Shown: positions 6,948 through 16,877, counted from the first letter of the stretch. The stretch: DNA of 64,000 bases from Geothrix terrae (GCF_022808775.1 NZ_JAKZLA010000003.1:372001-436000); one strand, 5' to 3'. Program-made: numbers and translations. The notes: generated from the sequence alone by a model not told the origin.

Positions 6948-9866
6948 ATGCATCTCTTGAACAACCGCCTGGGCCGCCTCACGGCCCTCCTCGCCCTGGG
7001 CGGGGCAGCGCTGTACTCGCAGGGCACCCAGACTGCGAACGTCACCGGCACGGTGGTCGACACCGCCGGCGCCCCCGTGGCTGGCGTCACCGTCCGCCTC
7101 ACCTCCCCCGCGCTCCAGGGCGTCCGCACCTACGTCACGGATGCCACGGGCAAGTTCATCGCCCGCCTGCTGCCTCCCGGCTTCTACACCATCCAGTACA
7201 CGAAGGATGGCCTCGAGACCCGCAAGATCACCGAGCAGCTCGGCATCGACCAGACCTTCAGCCCCAAGGTCACCATGAGCAAGGCCGGTGGCGCTGTGGT
7301 CGAAGTGGTCGCCGCCGCTCCCGCCGTGGACAAGACCGACGTCAAGACCGCGACGAACTACCGCAACGACACCGTCGATCAGCTGCCCACCAACAACCGC
7401 AGCATGGAGACCGTGGCCCTCCTCACCCCTGGTGTCACCACCGGCGTGGGCGGTCGCGTGCAGATCCGCGGCGCCATGACCTCCGGCAACCTCTACCTGC
7501 TGGACGGCCAGAACATCGCGGACAACGCCTACAACAACCGCGGCGTTTCCGTGATCGATGACTCCATCGAAGAGACCCAGGTCGTCACCGGCGCCATGTC
7601 CGCCGAGTACGGCGACGTCGAGGGCGGCGTCATCAACTCCATCACCCGCTCTGGCGGCAATGAGTTCAGCGGCTCTCTCCGCTGGGAGCTGAACAACCCC
7701 TCCTGGAACGCCCTGCAGCCCTTCCAGGCCAAGTCGGCCCTGAACAACATCCTCGGCGAGCAGAAGACCCTGTTCCTCAGCGGTCCCATCCTCAAGGACA
7801 AGCTCTGGTTCGCCGCTTCTTACTTCAAGACCGAGCTGAACACCCCCGGCACCATCGGCGGCAACCTCAGCAACGATCCCAACGGCGTCGGCGCCCAGAA
7901 CCCCAACGACGGCACCGGGTTCGGCGCGGGCTACGTGCAGGGCCGCAAGGACATCCGCCGCCAGGCCAAGCTGACCTGGTCCATCACCCAGGACCACACC
8001 CTGGTCGTGGCCTACATGCGGAACGCCATCAACGACACCAACCGCAACTACAGCGCCGGTGAGCTCCTCTCTCTGGTTCCCCAGATCAGCGTTTCCGATT
8101 TCTGGAACGCCACCCTGCGGTCCGCCTGGGCCACCAACTTCACCACGGAGATCCGGTTCGGCAAGAAGCATCAGAACCTCTCCGCCGGCGGCTCCGCCAA
8201 TGGCCAGAGCCCCATCCAGTCCGATGACACGGGCCTCTACTACAACAACGGCATCTTCAACAACACGGACGGCGGCGACAACCGCGACAACCGCACCTAC
8301 AACGTGAAGGCCAGCCTCTTCTGGAATGGCCTCGGCAGCCACCAGACCGACTTCGGCATCGATTACTACGAAGGCGTCCGCCGGGCCCGCAACGAGCAGA
8401 GCCCCACGAACATGATCTTCGAGGCCGCCGGCGTCGACCTGGTCACCCGGACCGCAATCCCCACGGCCGCCTGGTTGTTCGTCAGCACCCCCGGCGAGGC
8501 CAAGAACTATGCCTACGGCCTCTACGTGAACGACAAGTGGAACCTCGACCAGCACTGGAACTTCCAGTTGGGTCTCCGCTGGGACAAGTACAAGGCCGAG
8601 AACGAGTCTGGTGCCCGCACCGCCGGCGCCGATGGCCTGTCTCCCCGCCTGGGCTTGACCTATGACCTGTTCGGCGACAGCAAGCACATCTTCAAGGCCA
8701 GCTACGCCCGCTACAACGCCAAGGTGCTGGAAGGCATCACCAACTCCGTCACGGGCCAGGGCAACCCCACCGAGGTGGATTGGTATGCCAATTCCTACCT
8801 GGCCGCTGGCGGTGACTGGCTCACCGCCAACCGCATCAGCTTCGCCGAGATCCAGAACCTGGCCAACTATGCCATCGGCGGCACCAACCCCATCGCCTAC
8901 TACAACAACCCCACCCTGAACGTGAAGCTGAACGACAAGATGAAGGCTCCCACGGTGGACGAGTTCCAGGGCAGCTACGCCTACTCCTTCAACTGGGAGG
9001 GCGTCGGCGACGGCTTCGTCAAGGTGACCGGCGTCTACAAGAACTGGAAGAACCTCATCGACGTCAGTGCCGGCAACAACGGCCAGGTGGCGGACCCCAC
9101 CGGCGCGCTGATCTACATGAACGTCTGGGACAACAACCCCGATGCCAAGCGCAAGTACAGGGGTCTGGAAGTCGAAGGCCAGTTCAACCGCAACGGCTGG
9201 GCCTACGGCGGCAACATGACCTGGAGCAAGCTGCAGGGCAACTACGAGGGTGAAGGCACCAACACCCCCGGCCGCGGCGAGTCCATCAACAGCTGGTACA
9301 TCCAGAATGGCGTCCAGTACTTCGACAAGAACTGGGTCCACCCCTATGGCTACCTGTTCGGCCACAACCCGCTCCGCATGCGCTTCAACGGGAGCAAGGT
9401 CTTCACCAACGAGTTCGGCAAGACGACGGTGGGCCTGATCTACCGCTTCGATTCCGGCGCCCACTACAGCAACACCCGCAACATCTCCCGCACCCGCCTC
9501 GGCAGCTCGGCCCTCAGCAGCCAGGCTGGCTCGACATTCACCCAGTACATGGATCAGGAGCGCGGCGCTGGCGTCTACAACGCCTCGTCCTACCTCGATC
9601 TGGCCATTTCCCACGACTTCCCCCTCTTCAAGGTCGCGGGCAAGGAAGTGGTGGCCTTCGGCAAGGTGGTCGTCACCAACGTGCTCAACCACCAGCAGGT
9701 CGTCACCTTCAACACCTCGTGGAATTCGGTGCCCACTTCCGCCACCTACCCCACGGCCGTCAATTCCCCCTGGATCCAGGGTTCTCAGTTCGGCACGTCG
9801 CTCAACAGTGCCACCTACTACGGTCAGGCCCGCAACATCGTGGCCTCCGCCGGCTTCCGCTTCTAA
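6948..9866 (+). CDS. Oar-like TonB-dependent receptor 2
   Basis: 972 aa. The signal peptide (GRLTALLALGGAALYSQG) is closely similar to that of receptor 1. It is followed by the carboxypeptidase-regulatory domain (VTGTVVDTAGAPVAGVTV), a plug with LYLLDGQNIADNAYNN and MSAEYGDVEGGVINSITRSGG, and a barrel that ends GFRF. The Asn/Tyr-rich barrel differs strongly in sequence from its neighbours, suggesting a different substrate. GGAGG at 6938-6942 supports ATG 6948. It has its own leader and terminator, so it is probably a single-gene transcript. Confidence 0.9.
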   Translation: MHLLNNRLGRLTALLALGGAALYSQGTQTANVTGTVVDTAGAPVAGVTVRLTSPALQGVRTYVTDATGKFIARLLPPGFYTIQYTKDGLETRKITEQLGIDQTFSPKVTMSKAGGAVVEVVAAAPAVDKTDVKTATNYRNDTVDQLPTNNRSMETVALLTPGVTTGVGGRVQIRGAMTSGNLYLLDGQNIADNAYNNRGVSVIDDSIEETQVVTGAMSAEYGDVEGGVINSITRSGGNEFSGSLRWELNNPSWNALQPFQAKSALNNILGEQKTLFLSGPILKDKLWFAASYFKTELNTPGTIGGNLSNDPNGVGAQNPNDGTGFGAGYVQGRKDIRRQAKLTWSITQDHTLVVAYMRNAINDTNRNYSAGELLSLVPQISVSDFWNATLRSAWATNFTTEIRFGKKHQNLSAGGSANGQSPIQSDDTGLYYNNGIFNNTDGGDNRDNRTYNVKASLFWNGLGSHQTDFGIDYYEGVRRARNEQSPTNMIFEAAGVDLVTRTAIPTAAWLFVSTPGEAKNYAYGLYVNDKWNLDQHWNFQLGLRWDKYKAENESGARTAGADGLSPRLGLTYDLFGDSKHIFKASYARYNAKVLEGITNSVTGQGNPTEVDWYANSYLAAGGDWLTANRISFAEIQNLANYAIGGTNPIAYYNNPTLNVKLNDKMKAPTVDEFQGSYAYSFNWEGVGDGFVKVTGVYKNWKNLIDVSAGNNGQVADPTGALIYMNVWDNNPDAKRKYRGLEVEGQFNRNGWAYGGNMTWSKLQGNYEGEGTNTPGRGESINSWYIQNGVQYFDKNWVHPYGYLFGHNPLRMRFNGSKVFTNEFGKTTVGLIYRFDSGAHYSNTRNISRTRLGSSALSSQAGSTFTQYMDQERGAGVYNASSYLDLAISHDFPLFKVAGKEVVAFGKVVVTNVLNHQQVVTFNTSWNSVPTSATYPTAVNSPWIQGSQFGTSLNSATYYGQARNIVASAGFRF

Positions 9867-9883
9867 TCGGGAACGCCGCTTCA

Positions 9884-9911
9884 GGAAAGAGGCCCGCAAG
9901 GGCCTCTTTCC
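9884..9911 (+). terminator. Terminator after receptor 2
   Basis: 12-bp stem (9884-9895 with 9900-9911), loop GCAA, 17 nt after the stop codon. Confidence 0.85.
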
Positions 9912-9951
9912 TTATGTACTAAAGAAAACTCGTCGGAAAGGTCTAGATCAA

Positions 9952-9980
9952 TTGACATCGCATTACGATGCCTGTATTCC
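9952..9980 (+). promoter_or_regulatory. Putative promoter with ATCG/CGAT dyad, upstream of receptor 3
   Basis: TTGACA at 9952-9957, a 17-nt spacer and TATTCC at 9975-9980 form a plausible sigma-70 promoter. The spacer contains the dyad ATCGCATTACGAT (9957-9969), which differs from the receptor 4 dyad at only two positions, both A/G. Confidence 0.5.
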
Positions 9981-10023
9981 CAGACTCAAGGTCAAATTTA
10001 TTTGTAAAGTTCTTGGAACCTGA

Positions 10024-10054
10024 CCTATCCTTTCGACACTCGTCCCCGCTCTTT
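10024..10054 (+). repeat. Leader block shared with receptor 4
   Basis: The segment from CCTATCCTT to CGCTCTTT is repeated with small gaps at 13601-13628. Both blocks lie downstream of the dyad box, with AAGGTCAA 36-37 nt before each. Conservation outside coding sequence suggests a transcription start region or leader RNA. Confidence 0.45.
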
Positions 10055-10188
10055 GGCAGTCCTCCGAATTCGGAACCGCCCCCGCCGCAGACCCTGCGGC
10101 GGACTTGTTTACCCCCATTTGACTCCGACTTCCCTCGCTTTTTACCTGCACCATGCGGCATTGCCGCCTTCCCCCCAAAGGAGTTTCT

Positions 10189-13100
10189 ATGAATCGTGTC
10201 TTAACCCGGCTGGGCTTCACAGCCGCCGCCATCGTCGCCGGGAGCGGCATCGTCGCGCACGCGCAGACGGCCACCACCGGTGCCGTCAGCGGCGCGGTGA
10301 CGGATGGCAAGGGCGCCCCGATCGCTGGTGCGACCGTCCGCCTGACCTCCGCCCAGACCACCCGCCAGGCGGTGACGGGGGCCGACGGCTCCTTCCGCCT
10401 CGGCCTCCTGAACCCCGGCGCCTGGACCATCGAAGTCACCAAGTCCGGCCTCCAGAAGTTCACCCAGAACCTCACGGTCCTGGTGAACCAGACCCAGCCC
10501 GTCAACATCAAGATGGCCTCCGAGGCGGCCACCGTGGTCGAGGTGCTCGGCACCACCGCCACCGTGGACACCACCACCACCCAGACGGGTCTGGTGACCT
10601 CCATGGACAACCTGTCCGCCATCCCCAAGGGCCGCGACATGAGCACCGTGGCCCTGCTGGCTCCCGGCGTCGTCGCCGGCGGCACGTTCGGAACCGGCCT
10701 CAACCAGCACAACGACCCCTCCATCGGCGGCGGTTCGGGCGCTGAGAACAGCTACGTCGTGGACGGCCTCTCCACCACCAACACGGCCCGCGGTTTCCAG
10801 GGCGCCCAGCTGGTGACCGACTTCATCGACCAGGTGGAAGTCCAGACCGGCGGCTTCAAGCCCGAGTTCAGCGCCCTCGGCGGCGTGATCAACGCCATCA
10901 CCAAGTCCGGCACCAATGCCTTCAAGGGTTCCGCCTGGGCCACCTGGGACGCCATCGGCATCCAGGCCGTGCCCAAGAGGAACGAGTACTTCAAGCAGGA
11001 TCCCCCCACCAGCCGCTATGACCTCGGCGGCGAGGTGAGCGGTCCCATCATCAAGGACAAGCTCTTCTTCTTCATCGGCGTGGACGGCAGCAAGACCGAG
11101 TCCCCCGAGAGCAACAACCTGCCCAACCGCAGCGGCCTCCGCAACGGCGACGAGACGGTCGACGCCTACCAGGTCATCGGCAAGATCAACTGGTACCTGA
11201 CCCAGGACCAGCAGCTCACCTTCTCGGCCAACGTGAACAACACGAAGGACGATTTCCCCAACCAGTACCCCGGCACCCTGGGCAACGCGCAGCTCGGCTA
11301 CAACGCCAAGCTCGACGTTCAGAACTTCGTGCTGAACTACGACTGGAACATCAGCCCCAGCCTGTTCCTCAGCGCCAAGCTGGGCACCACCCAGTACAAG
11401 ACCACCAACAACCCCACGGACACCACGACTGTCCGCGTGACCGACTACCTCTGGGAAGACATCGGCCCCGGCTCCACCAATGGCGATCCCAATGCCGGCA
11501 GCGGCCTCGCCTATGCCCACGGTGGCGCGGGCTACTACGTGAGCGAGGACAAGACGCAGACCACCCAGGCCCGCGTGGACCTGAGCTGGTTCCTGGGCAA
11601 CCACAACATGAAGTTCGGCCTGTCCCAGCTCGTCTCCAAGTACACGGAGGTCGCCGCCACCTCCGGTGGGGAGCGCGTCCAGATCAACGTGACGACCGCG
11701 CCCACCCAGACGCAGATCATCCGGCAGTTCCTCCACACCAATGCCACCGTGAAGGCCATCATCAACGCCTTCTACGCGCAGGACACGTGGGATGTGGGCG
11801 CCGGCGTCAAGCTCATGTATGGCTTCCGCTTCGAGACCCAGGATCAGCGGGATCTCCACGACAAGTCCTTCATGAAGTTCGACAACTTCAAGGACTACGT
11901 GCAGCCCCGCCTCGGCTTCACCTGGGACGTGAACCAGGACGGCAAGACCAAGGTCAGCGGCAACTACGCGAAGTACTTCGAGCAGATCCCCCAGCGCATG
12001 GCCATCCGCGTCTACGCGAACGAGACCTACCTGCGCTACAACTACCGCCCCACCAACTCCACCTATGACACCGCCACTGGCGCCTACACCTACGGGGCCA
12101 CGCCGAACTCCATCACCGACTACGGCACGCCCTTCAGCTTCGACCCCATCGCCGAAGGGACCAAGCTCCCCGAGCGCAATGAGTACATCCTGGGCGTGGA
12201 CCACACCTTCGCCAGCGGCTGGACCGCGGGCATCCACGCCAAGTACCGCGAGCTGAAGAACCCCATGGAAGACATGGTGTTCACGGATTCGTACGGCAAC
12301 CCCTACGACGAGGGTCCGGCCATCTCCACCACCGCCAGCGGGACTCCCCGCTACGGCGCTGGCGCGGCCGTCATCGGCAACCCCGGTGCCTTCCAGCAGT
12401 GGCGTCCGAATGCCAAGAGCATGACCAACGTGATCCTGGCGGGCGGACCCGGCAGCTCCACGTACTTCGGCTACCCCTACCCCTACAACAGCTACGGCAT
12501 CAACATCCTGGACTACTACAACCCGGCCACGGGCCTCTTCACCGTCCAGAACACCGGGTATGAGAAGGCCGGAAACCGCTACCAGAGCGTGGACTTCACC
12601 CTGGACAAGAAGACCGACCGCGACACCTTCAGCTTCAGCTACACCTGGAGCCGCCTGGAAGGCAACTACGAGGGCGTGGTATCCAGTTCCAACGGCCAGG
12701 CGGACGGCAACATCACCGCCAGCTTCGACTACTTCCCCTATGTGGGCTGGGGCCTGCTGCCCAACGACCGCACCCACGTGGTCAAGCTCTTCGCCAGCCA
12801 CCGCTTCGACTTCTTCGGTGGCGACCTGAACGTGGGCGTCAACTGGACCTACCAGAGCGGCACCCCCAACAGCGCCTGGGATGACGGCTCCCTGAGCCAC
12901 GGCAGGGCCCCGGGCTACGACACCGCCCACCTCGGCTACCTCGATTACGACAACAACACCACCCTGAGTGGCAACCCCGTCGTCATCTCTTCCGAGGCTG
13001 CCTACAACAATGTCAACAACTGGGCCACTGGCACCGGCTACGGCATCGGCACCCAGTGGATCGGCCCCATGTCCGACACCTACAAGTTCCTGGACATCGG

Positions 13101-13383
13101 CTTCTACGGCGATGCCGTGGCCACCAACGGGAAGCAGGGCGACGCTGGCCGCTCACCCGCCCTCAACAACGTGGACCTGCACCTCGACTGGGCCTACAAG
13201 ATCGGCAAGAAGTACAAGCTGGTCCCCAGCGTGGATGTGTTCAACCTGTTCAACACCCGCTACGCCACCGGCCAGCTCCAGCAGGCCACCGACCAGGGTG
13301 GCGCTCCGGATCCCCGCTACGGCGCCGCAAACGCCTGGCAGATTGGCCGTCGCTACCGGTTCGGCGTGAAGTTCCAGTTCTAA
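10189..13383 (+). CDS. Oar-like TonB-dependent receptor 3
   Basis: 1064 aa, the longest of the four. The signal peptide (AAAIVAGSGIVAHAQ) precedes a carboxypeptidase-regulatory domain (VSGAVTDGKGAPIAGATV). The plug contains SYVVDGLSTTNTARG, FKPEFSALGGVINAITKSG and the segment GPIIKDKLFFFIGVDG, which receptors 1 and 4 also carry in similar form. The barrel ends RFGVKFQF. ATG 10189 follows AAAGGAG (10177-10183) at good spacing; an in-frame ATG at 10153 would push the signal peptide inward. The likely role is outer-membrane import of an unidentified substrate. Confidence 0.9.
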   Translation: MNRVLTRLGFTAAAIVAGSGIVAHAQTATTGAVSGAVTDGKGAPIAGATVRLTSAQTTRQAVTGADGSFRLGLLNPGAWTIEVTKSGLQKFTQNLTVLVNQTQPVNIKMASEAATVVEVLGTTATVDTTTTQTGLVTSMDNLSAIPKGRDMSTVALLAPGVVAGGTFGTGLNQHNDPSIGGGSGAENSYVVDGLSTTNTARGFQGAQLVTDFIDQVEVQTGGFKPEFSALGGVINAITKSGTNAFKGSAWATWDAIGIQAVPKRNEYFKQDPPTSRYDLGGEVSGPIIKDKLFFFIGVDGSKTESPESNNLPNRSGLRNGDETVDAYQVIGKINWYLTQDQQLTFSANVNNTKDDFPNQYPGTLGNAQLGYNAKLDVQNFVLNYDWNISPSLFLSAKLGTTQYKTTNNPTDTTTVRVTDYLWEDIGPGSTNGDPNAGSGLAYAHGGAGYYVSEDKTQTTQARVDLSWFLGNHNMKFGLSQLVSKYTEVAATSGGERVQINVTTAPTQTQIIRQFLHTNATVKAIINAFYAQDTWDVGAGVKLMYGFRFETQDQRDLHDKSFMKFDNFKDYVQPRLGFTWDVNQDGKTKVSGNYAKYFEQIPQRMAIRVYANETYLRYNYRPTNSTYDTATGAYTYGATPNSITDYGTPFSFDPIAEGTKLPERNEYILGVDHTFASGWTAGIHAKYRELKNPMEDMVFTDSYGNPYDEGPAISTTASGTPRYGAGAAVIGNPGAFQQWRPNAKSMTNVILAGGPGSSTYFGYPYPYNSYGINILDYYNPATGLFTVQNTGYEKAGNRYQSVDFTLDKKTDRDTFSFSYTWSRLEGNYEGVVSSSNGQADGNITASFDYFPYVGWGLLPNDRTHVVKLFASHRFDFFGGDLNVGVNWTYQSGTPNSAWDDGSLSHGRAPGYDTAHLGYLDYDNNTTLSGNPVVISSEAAYNNVNNWATGTGYGIGTQWIGPMSDTYKFLDIGFYGDAVATNGKQGDAGRSPALNNVDLHLDWAYKIGKKYKLVPSVDVFNLFNTRYATGQLQQATDQGGAPDPRYGAANAWQIGRRYRFGVKFQF

Positions 13384-13400
13384 TCGGAACCCACAACCGC

Positions 13401-13434
13401 AATGAAAACGGGCCCCTCGGGGCCCGTTTTCATT
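13401..13434 (+). terminator. Terminator after receptor 3
   Basis: 16-bp complementary arms (13401-13416 with 13419-13434), 17 nt after the stop, with TTTT within the right arm. Confidence 0.85.
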
Positions 13435-13533
13435 GGAGGCCACCCCATTATTGATGATGGATCAATCGTCTATTCTTTAACCAAGATGACTTCAATCTAG
13501 CTCTATTTCCTAGGCTTCCAGAGACTCGGCCAA

Positions 13534-13562
13534 TTAATATCGCGTTGCGATGTAGCGCATGA
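13534..13562 (+). promoter_or_regulatory. Dyad box upstream of receptor 4
   Basis: TTAATA at 13534-13539 abuts the perfect dyad ATCGC-GTT-GCGAT (13539-13551). The layout matches the receptor 3 box, but no good -10 is visible at the expected spacing. Confidence 0.45.
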
Positions 13563-13600
13563 AAAGGTCAAGAAAAACCTGAAAGGAGTCGAGAACTTGT

Positions 13601-13628
13601 CCTATCCTTATCGCACTCTCCGCTCTTT
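13601..13628 (+). repeat. Leader block shared with receptor 3
   Basis: CCTATCCTT...CGCTCTTT copy matching 10024-10054. It lies about 145 nt before the start codon of receptor 4; the remaining leader (13629-13774) shows no gene. Confidence 0.45.
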
Positions 13629-13774
13629 CGACATCGACGTCCCGTTACTCCCCGGGTCCGTCGTCCCGCCTCCATGAATCCCGGATGGAGGTCGGCCGCG
13701 GTCTAGGCGAAGGCAGGCTCGATGTTTCGACAACCTTCACCTGTGCGGCCTTCCGCACTCATCAGGAGTTCTGC

Positions 13775-16700
13775 ATGCATCTCTCCCCCCGCCGAATGGC
13801 CCGCACCACGGCCCTTCTTGTGGCCGCTGGCGCCACGGTCTTCGCTGCCGGTGACGGCAACTTGTATGTCAAGGTGCTGGATTCCCAGGGCAAGCCCGTC
13901 GCAGGCGCGACGGTCATCGTCACCAGCCCCACCCAGATCGGCGGCGCCCGCACCGTGCCTTCCGACAAGGAGGGCAATGCCCGGTTCATCCGCCTCAGCC
14001 CGGGTGACTTCAAGGTCCAGGTATCCAAGGAGGGATTCCAGACCGCCACCCTCTCCGCCATCGATGTCAAGGTGGACCAGACCTCCTCGGCCAATCTCAA
14101 GCTCCAACCCCTGGGATCGGCGACTGTCGAAGTGGTGTCCAATGTGGCCGCAGTGGATGCCACCACCGTCACCACCGGCACCCAGATCACCTCCACGGAA
14201 CTTGAGACCCTTCCCGTCGGCCGCACCCAGCTTTCCACGCTGAATCTGGCTCCCGGAGTGATCGCCACTCTCGGCAACACCAACGGCAATCCCACTCTGG
14301 CCACGGGCCTCAACCGCGACAACTTCGGGTCTGGCGGCGGCCGCAACAACACCTACCTCGTGGACGGCGTGGATGTGACCAGCCCAGAGGCCGGGACCCT
14401 GCGCACGACCATCGCCCCTGAGTTGATCCAGGTGCAGGATGTGAAAACCGGCGCCATCACCGCGGAATACACCGCCCGCGCTGGTCTGTTCTCCAGCGTG
14501 ACGACCAAGGTGGGTGGTAATGATTACTCAGGCGGCCTGACCGTCGACTACCAGAGCCCTTCGCTTCAGAACAAGGTCGGCTACGGGAAGTACGACGTGG
14601 GCGAGCGCAGCGTCCGAGATTACAGCGCCTTCTTCATGGGCCCCATCATCAAGGACAAGCTCTGGTTCGTCGGGAGCGTCCAATCCGTCAAGGATGAGCT
14701 GACCGTCAAGCTCCCCAGCGGCGAGTCGCGCACAGGCCTGAACGAGGACGGCAAGCGATTCTTCGGCAAGTTGACCTGGCAGATCACGCCTGAGGATCTG
14801 TTCAGCTTCACCTACAACACCAATCCATACGACTTCGACAACCTCACCAATCCCGGCGTGGTCACGCGCCGTGCGGCCAAGACCGAGTGGGGCGGAAACC
14901 GCTGGATCGCGGCCTACTCTCATCAGTTCAGCAACATCTTCCTGGATGTCCACTACTCCCACCACCAGGAAGACAACAAAGTCACGGGTCTCTATACCGA
15001 TGCGGGCCCGCAGAACACCATCGTCTCCCTCTCCGCGCTCACGCCCGACCAGGCCCAGCAGGGGAACAGTTCAGCGATGGACCTGCGCGTCTACAAGAAG
15101 GACCTGCTTCGCGCGGACCTGACCTGGATCTTTTCCGCGCTCGGCAATCACACCGTCAAGTTCGGCGGCCAGAGCGGTGAAGACTCCCTCACCCGCACCT
15201 CCGGCATCAGCCAGGGTACGGCCTACGAGAGCTTCGATCTCGGCACCTATACCTGGGGAGCCCTGCCCGGCGGCCAGGTGAGGTCACAGCGCGCGCGCGT
15301 GCTGGGCGCCATCAACAACACCCCCTCCCTCAAGGCCACGGCCATCGCCGCCGGCTACACGCCTACCGGCACCGGCGGCGTGTTCCAGTCCTCGGACTTC
15401 AACAGCTACACCTTCAACGAAGTGAATCCCATCGGCGGCTACTACGGCTACCGGAATAATTTCGTATCCTCGGCCAGTTCCACGCCCAAGCAGCTCACCC
15501 AGGGGTTCTACATCCAGGATCAGTGGCAGGTCGGCCGGTTCACGCTGAGCCCCGGCTTCCGGTTTGACAAGTACGAGTACAAGGCGGACAACGGCCAGTC
15601 ACTCTTCAAAACGGACTACAACTTCGCCCCCCGCGTCGGTGCGACCTACGATGTGAAGGGCGACGGCCACTCCAAGATCTACGCCTATTGGGGCCGCTAC
15701 ATCGATCCCATCCGCCTGGACATGGTCCGGTTCACCGGCAGCCTCCAGGCTTCGGCCACCACCGAAGACGTGCGGATGTTCAACACCTGGATCACGGCCA
15801 TCAACCGCGGCACCAAGGGCTCTGTCGACGCGGTCTTCGTGGACAAGTTCAAGCTCCCCAAGACCGATGAGTTCCGCCTCGGCTATGCCACGGATTTCGC
15901 GAGGATCTACTCCTTCGAAGTCGTTGGAACCCTTCGCCGCGACTTCGACATCGTGGAGGACTGGGATATCGGGCTCTACACCAGCCCCGACAACCTTGAA
16001 GGCGAGGCCAGGGCCCTGTGGAACATGGGCAGTGCCGCCACGGCGCCTTACGCCTCTCTCACCGCCCAGCAGAAACGCGTGGTGGACTACTTCCGAGGGC
16101 TCGCCATGCCGGTTGAATATTTTGCCGGTGGTGGGTTCACCGGGGCCCAGAACCTGGCCCGTGCCAACGCAGGCCAGCTCAACTTCGCCCTGGCCAACCT
16201 GCCGGGCGGCGTCCGTAAATACAAGACCCTCGATGTCACCGTCAGCCGCCGGGAATCCAATAACTGGGGCGGTTTCGCTTCGGTCAGCCTGGTGGATGGC
16301 CAGGGCAACAGCTTCAGCCTCGGCAACGCGGACTACCAGGGCGATCTGGCGCAGTATGACCCTCGTCTGCCTTACATGAACGGCAAGCTGGATGGCTCCG
16401 TGGACTGGATGGCGAAGTTCAACGCCTTCTATCACTGGGACATGGGCCTGCAGGTGGCCATGAACTTCAACGCGAACTCCGGCTACCACTACAGCGCCAG
16501 CGACAAGGTCGGCACCCGCGTGCTGAATAGCGCTCCCAAGGACATCAACGATGTCTTCACCGAGCAGGCCGGGAAATTCCGGACCCCCAATTTCTGGCAG
16601 AGCGACATCCGCATCCAGTACGCCTGGAAGTGGAACCAGAAGCTCCGCTCCGAGGTCTATCTGGACATCATCAATCTGACGAACCGCCAGGAAGTCACCG

Positions 16701-16825
16701 GGGTTTCCGAAGGCCTGAATGTCCGCTCCGGAACGACAACGATCTACAACGCGGCCGTGGCAGGCGAGCCCTATGCCTTCCAGGCGCCACGGCGTTATCA
16801 GATGGGCTTCCGCCTGAAGTTCTAG
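13775..16825 (+). CDS. Oar-like TonB-dependent receptor 4
   Basis: 1016 aa. Signal peptide (TTALLVAAGATVFAAG), then a carboxypeptidase-regulatory-type domain (LYVKVLDSQGKPVAGATV). The plug contains NTYLVDGVDVTSPEAG and ITAEYTARAGLFSSVTTKVGG, and the barrel ends MGFRLKF. It is the most divergent of the four: the plug-to-barrel transition lacks the GGVINAITKSG form, having GLFSSVTTKVGG instead. CAGGAG at 13763-13768 supports ATG 13775. It closes the receptor cluster; the next gene is convergent. Confidence 0.88.
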   Translation: MHLSPRRMARTTALLVAAGATVFAAGDGNLYVKVLDSQGKPVAGATVIVTSPTQIGGARTVPSDKEGNARFIRLSPGDFKVQVSKEGFQTATLSAIDVKVDQTSSANLKLQPLGSATVEVVSNVAAVDATTVTTGTQITSTELETLPVGRTQLSTLNLAPGVIATLGNTNGNPTLATGLNRDNFGSGGGRNNTYLVDGVDVTSPEAGTLRTTIAPELIQVQDVKTGAITAEYTARAGLFSSVTTKVGGNDYSGGLTVDYQSPSLQNKVGYGKYDVGERSVRDYSAFFMGPIIKDKLWFVGSVQSVKDELTVKLPSGESRTGLNEDGKRFFGKLTWQITPEDLFSFTYNTNPYDFDNLTNPGVVTRRAAKTEWGGNRWIAAYSHQFSNIFLDVHYSHHQEDNKVTGLYTDAGPQNTIVSLSALTPDQAQQGNSSAMDLRVYKKDLLRADLTWIFSALGNHTVKFGGQSGEDSLTRTSGISQGTAYESFDLGTYTWGALPGGQVRSQRARVLGAINNTPSLKATAIAAGYTPTGTGGVFQSSDFNSYTFNEVNPIGGYYGYRNNFVSSASSTPKQLTQGFYIQDQWQVGRFTLSPGFRFDKYEYKADNGQSLFKTDYNFAPRVGATYDVKGDGHSKIYAYWGRYIDPIRLDMVRFTGSLQASATTEDVRMFNTWITAINRGTKGSVDAVFVDKFKLPKTDEFRLGYATDFARIYSFEVVGTLRRDFDIVEDWDIGLYTSPDNLEGEARALWNMGSAATAPYASLTAQQKRVVDYFRGLAMPVEYFAGGGFTGAQNLARANAGQLNFALANLPGGVRKYKTLDVTVSRRESNNWGGFASVSLVDGQGNSFSLGNADYQGDLAQYDPRLPYMNGKLDGSVDWMAKFNAFYHWDMGLQVAMNFNANSGYHYSASDKVGTRVLNSAPKDINDVFTEQAGKFRTPNFWQSDIRIQYAWKWNQKLRSEVYLDIINLTNRQEVTGVSEGLNVRSGTTTIYNAAVAGEPYAFQAPRRYQMGFRLKF

Positions 16826-16839
16826 CGGAACCATCTGCA

Positions 16840-16877
16840 CCAAGGAGAAGGGGGCCATCCGGCCCCCTTTCCTTTGG
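16840..16877. terminator. Bidirectional terminator between receptor 4 and the convergent cobalamin gene
   Basis: A long, slightly imperfect stem (16840-16856 with 16861-16877, core GGGGGCC/GGCCCCC), 14 nt after the receptor stop. Confidence 0.75.

Noticed and set aside
6777-9899. Long minus-strand open frame (about 1040 codons) opposite receptor 2
   Set aside because: Val/Gly/Ala/Asp-rich shadow of the receptor with no signal peptide or motif; similar shadows lie opposite receptor 3 and gdhA/receiver-PPDK_N.
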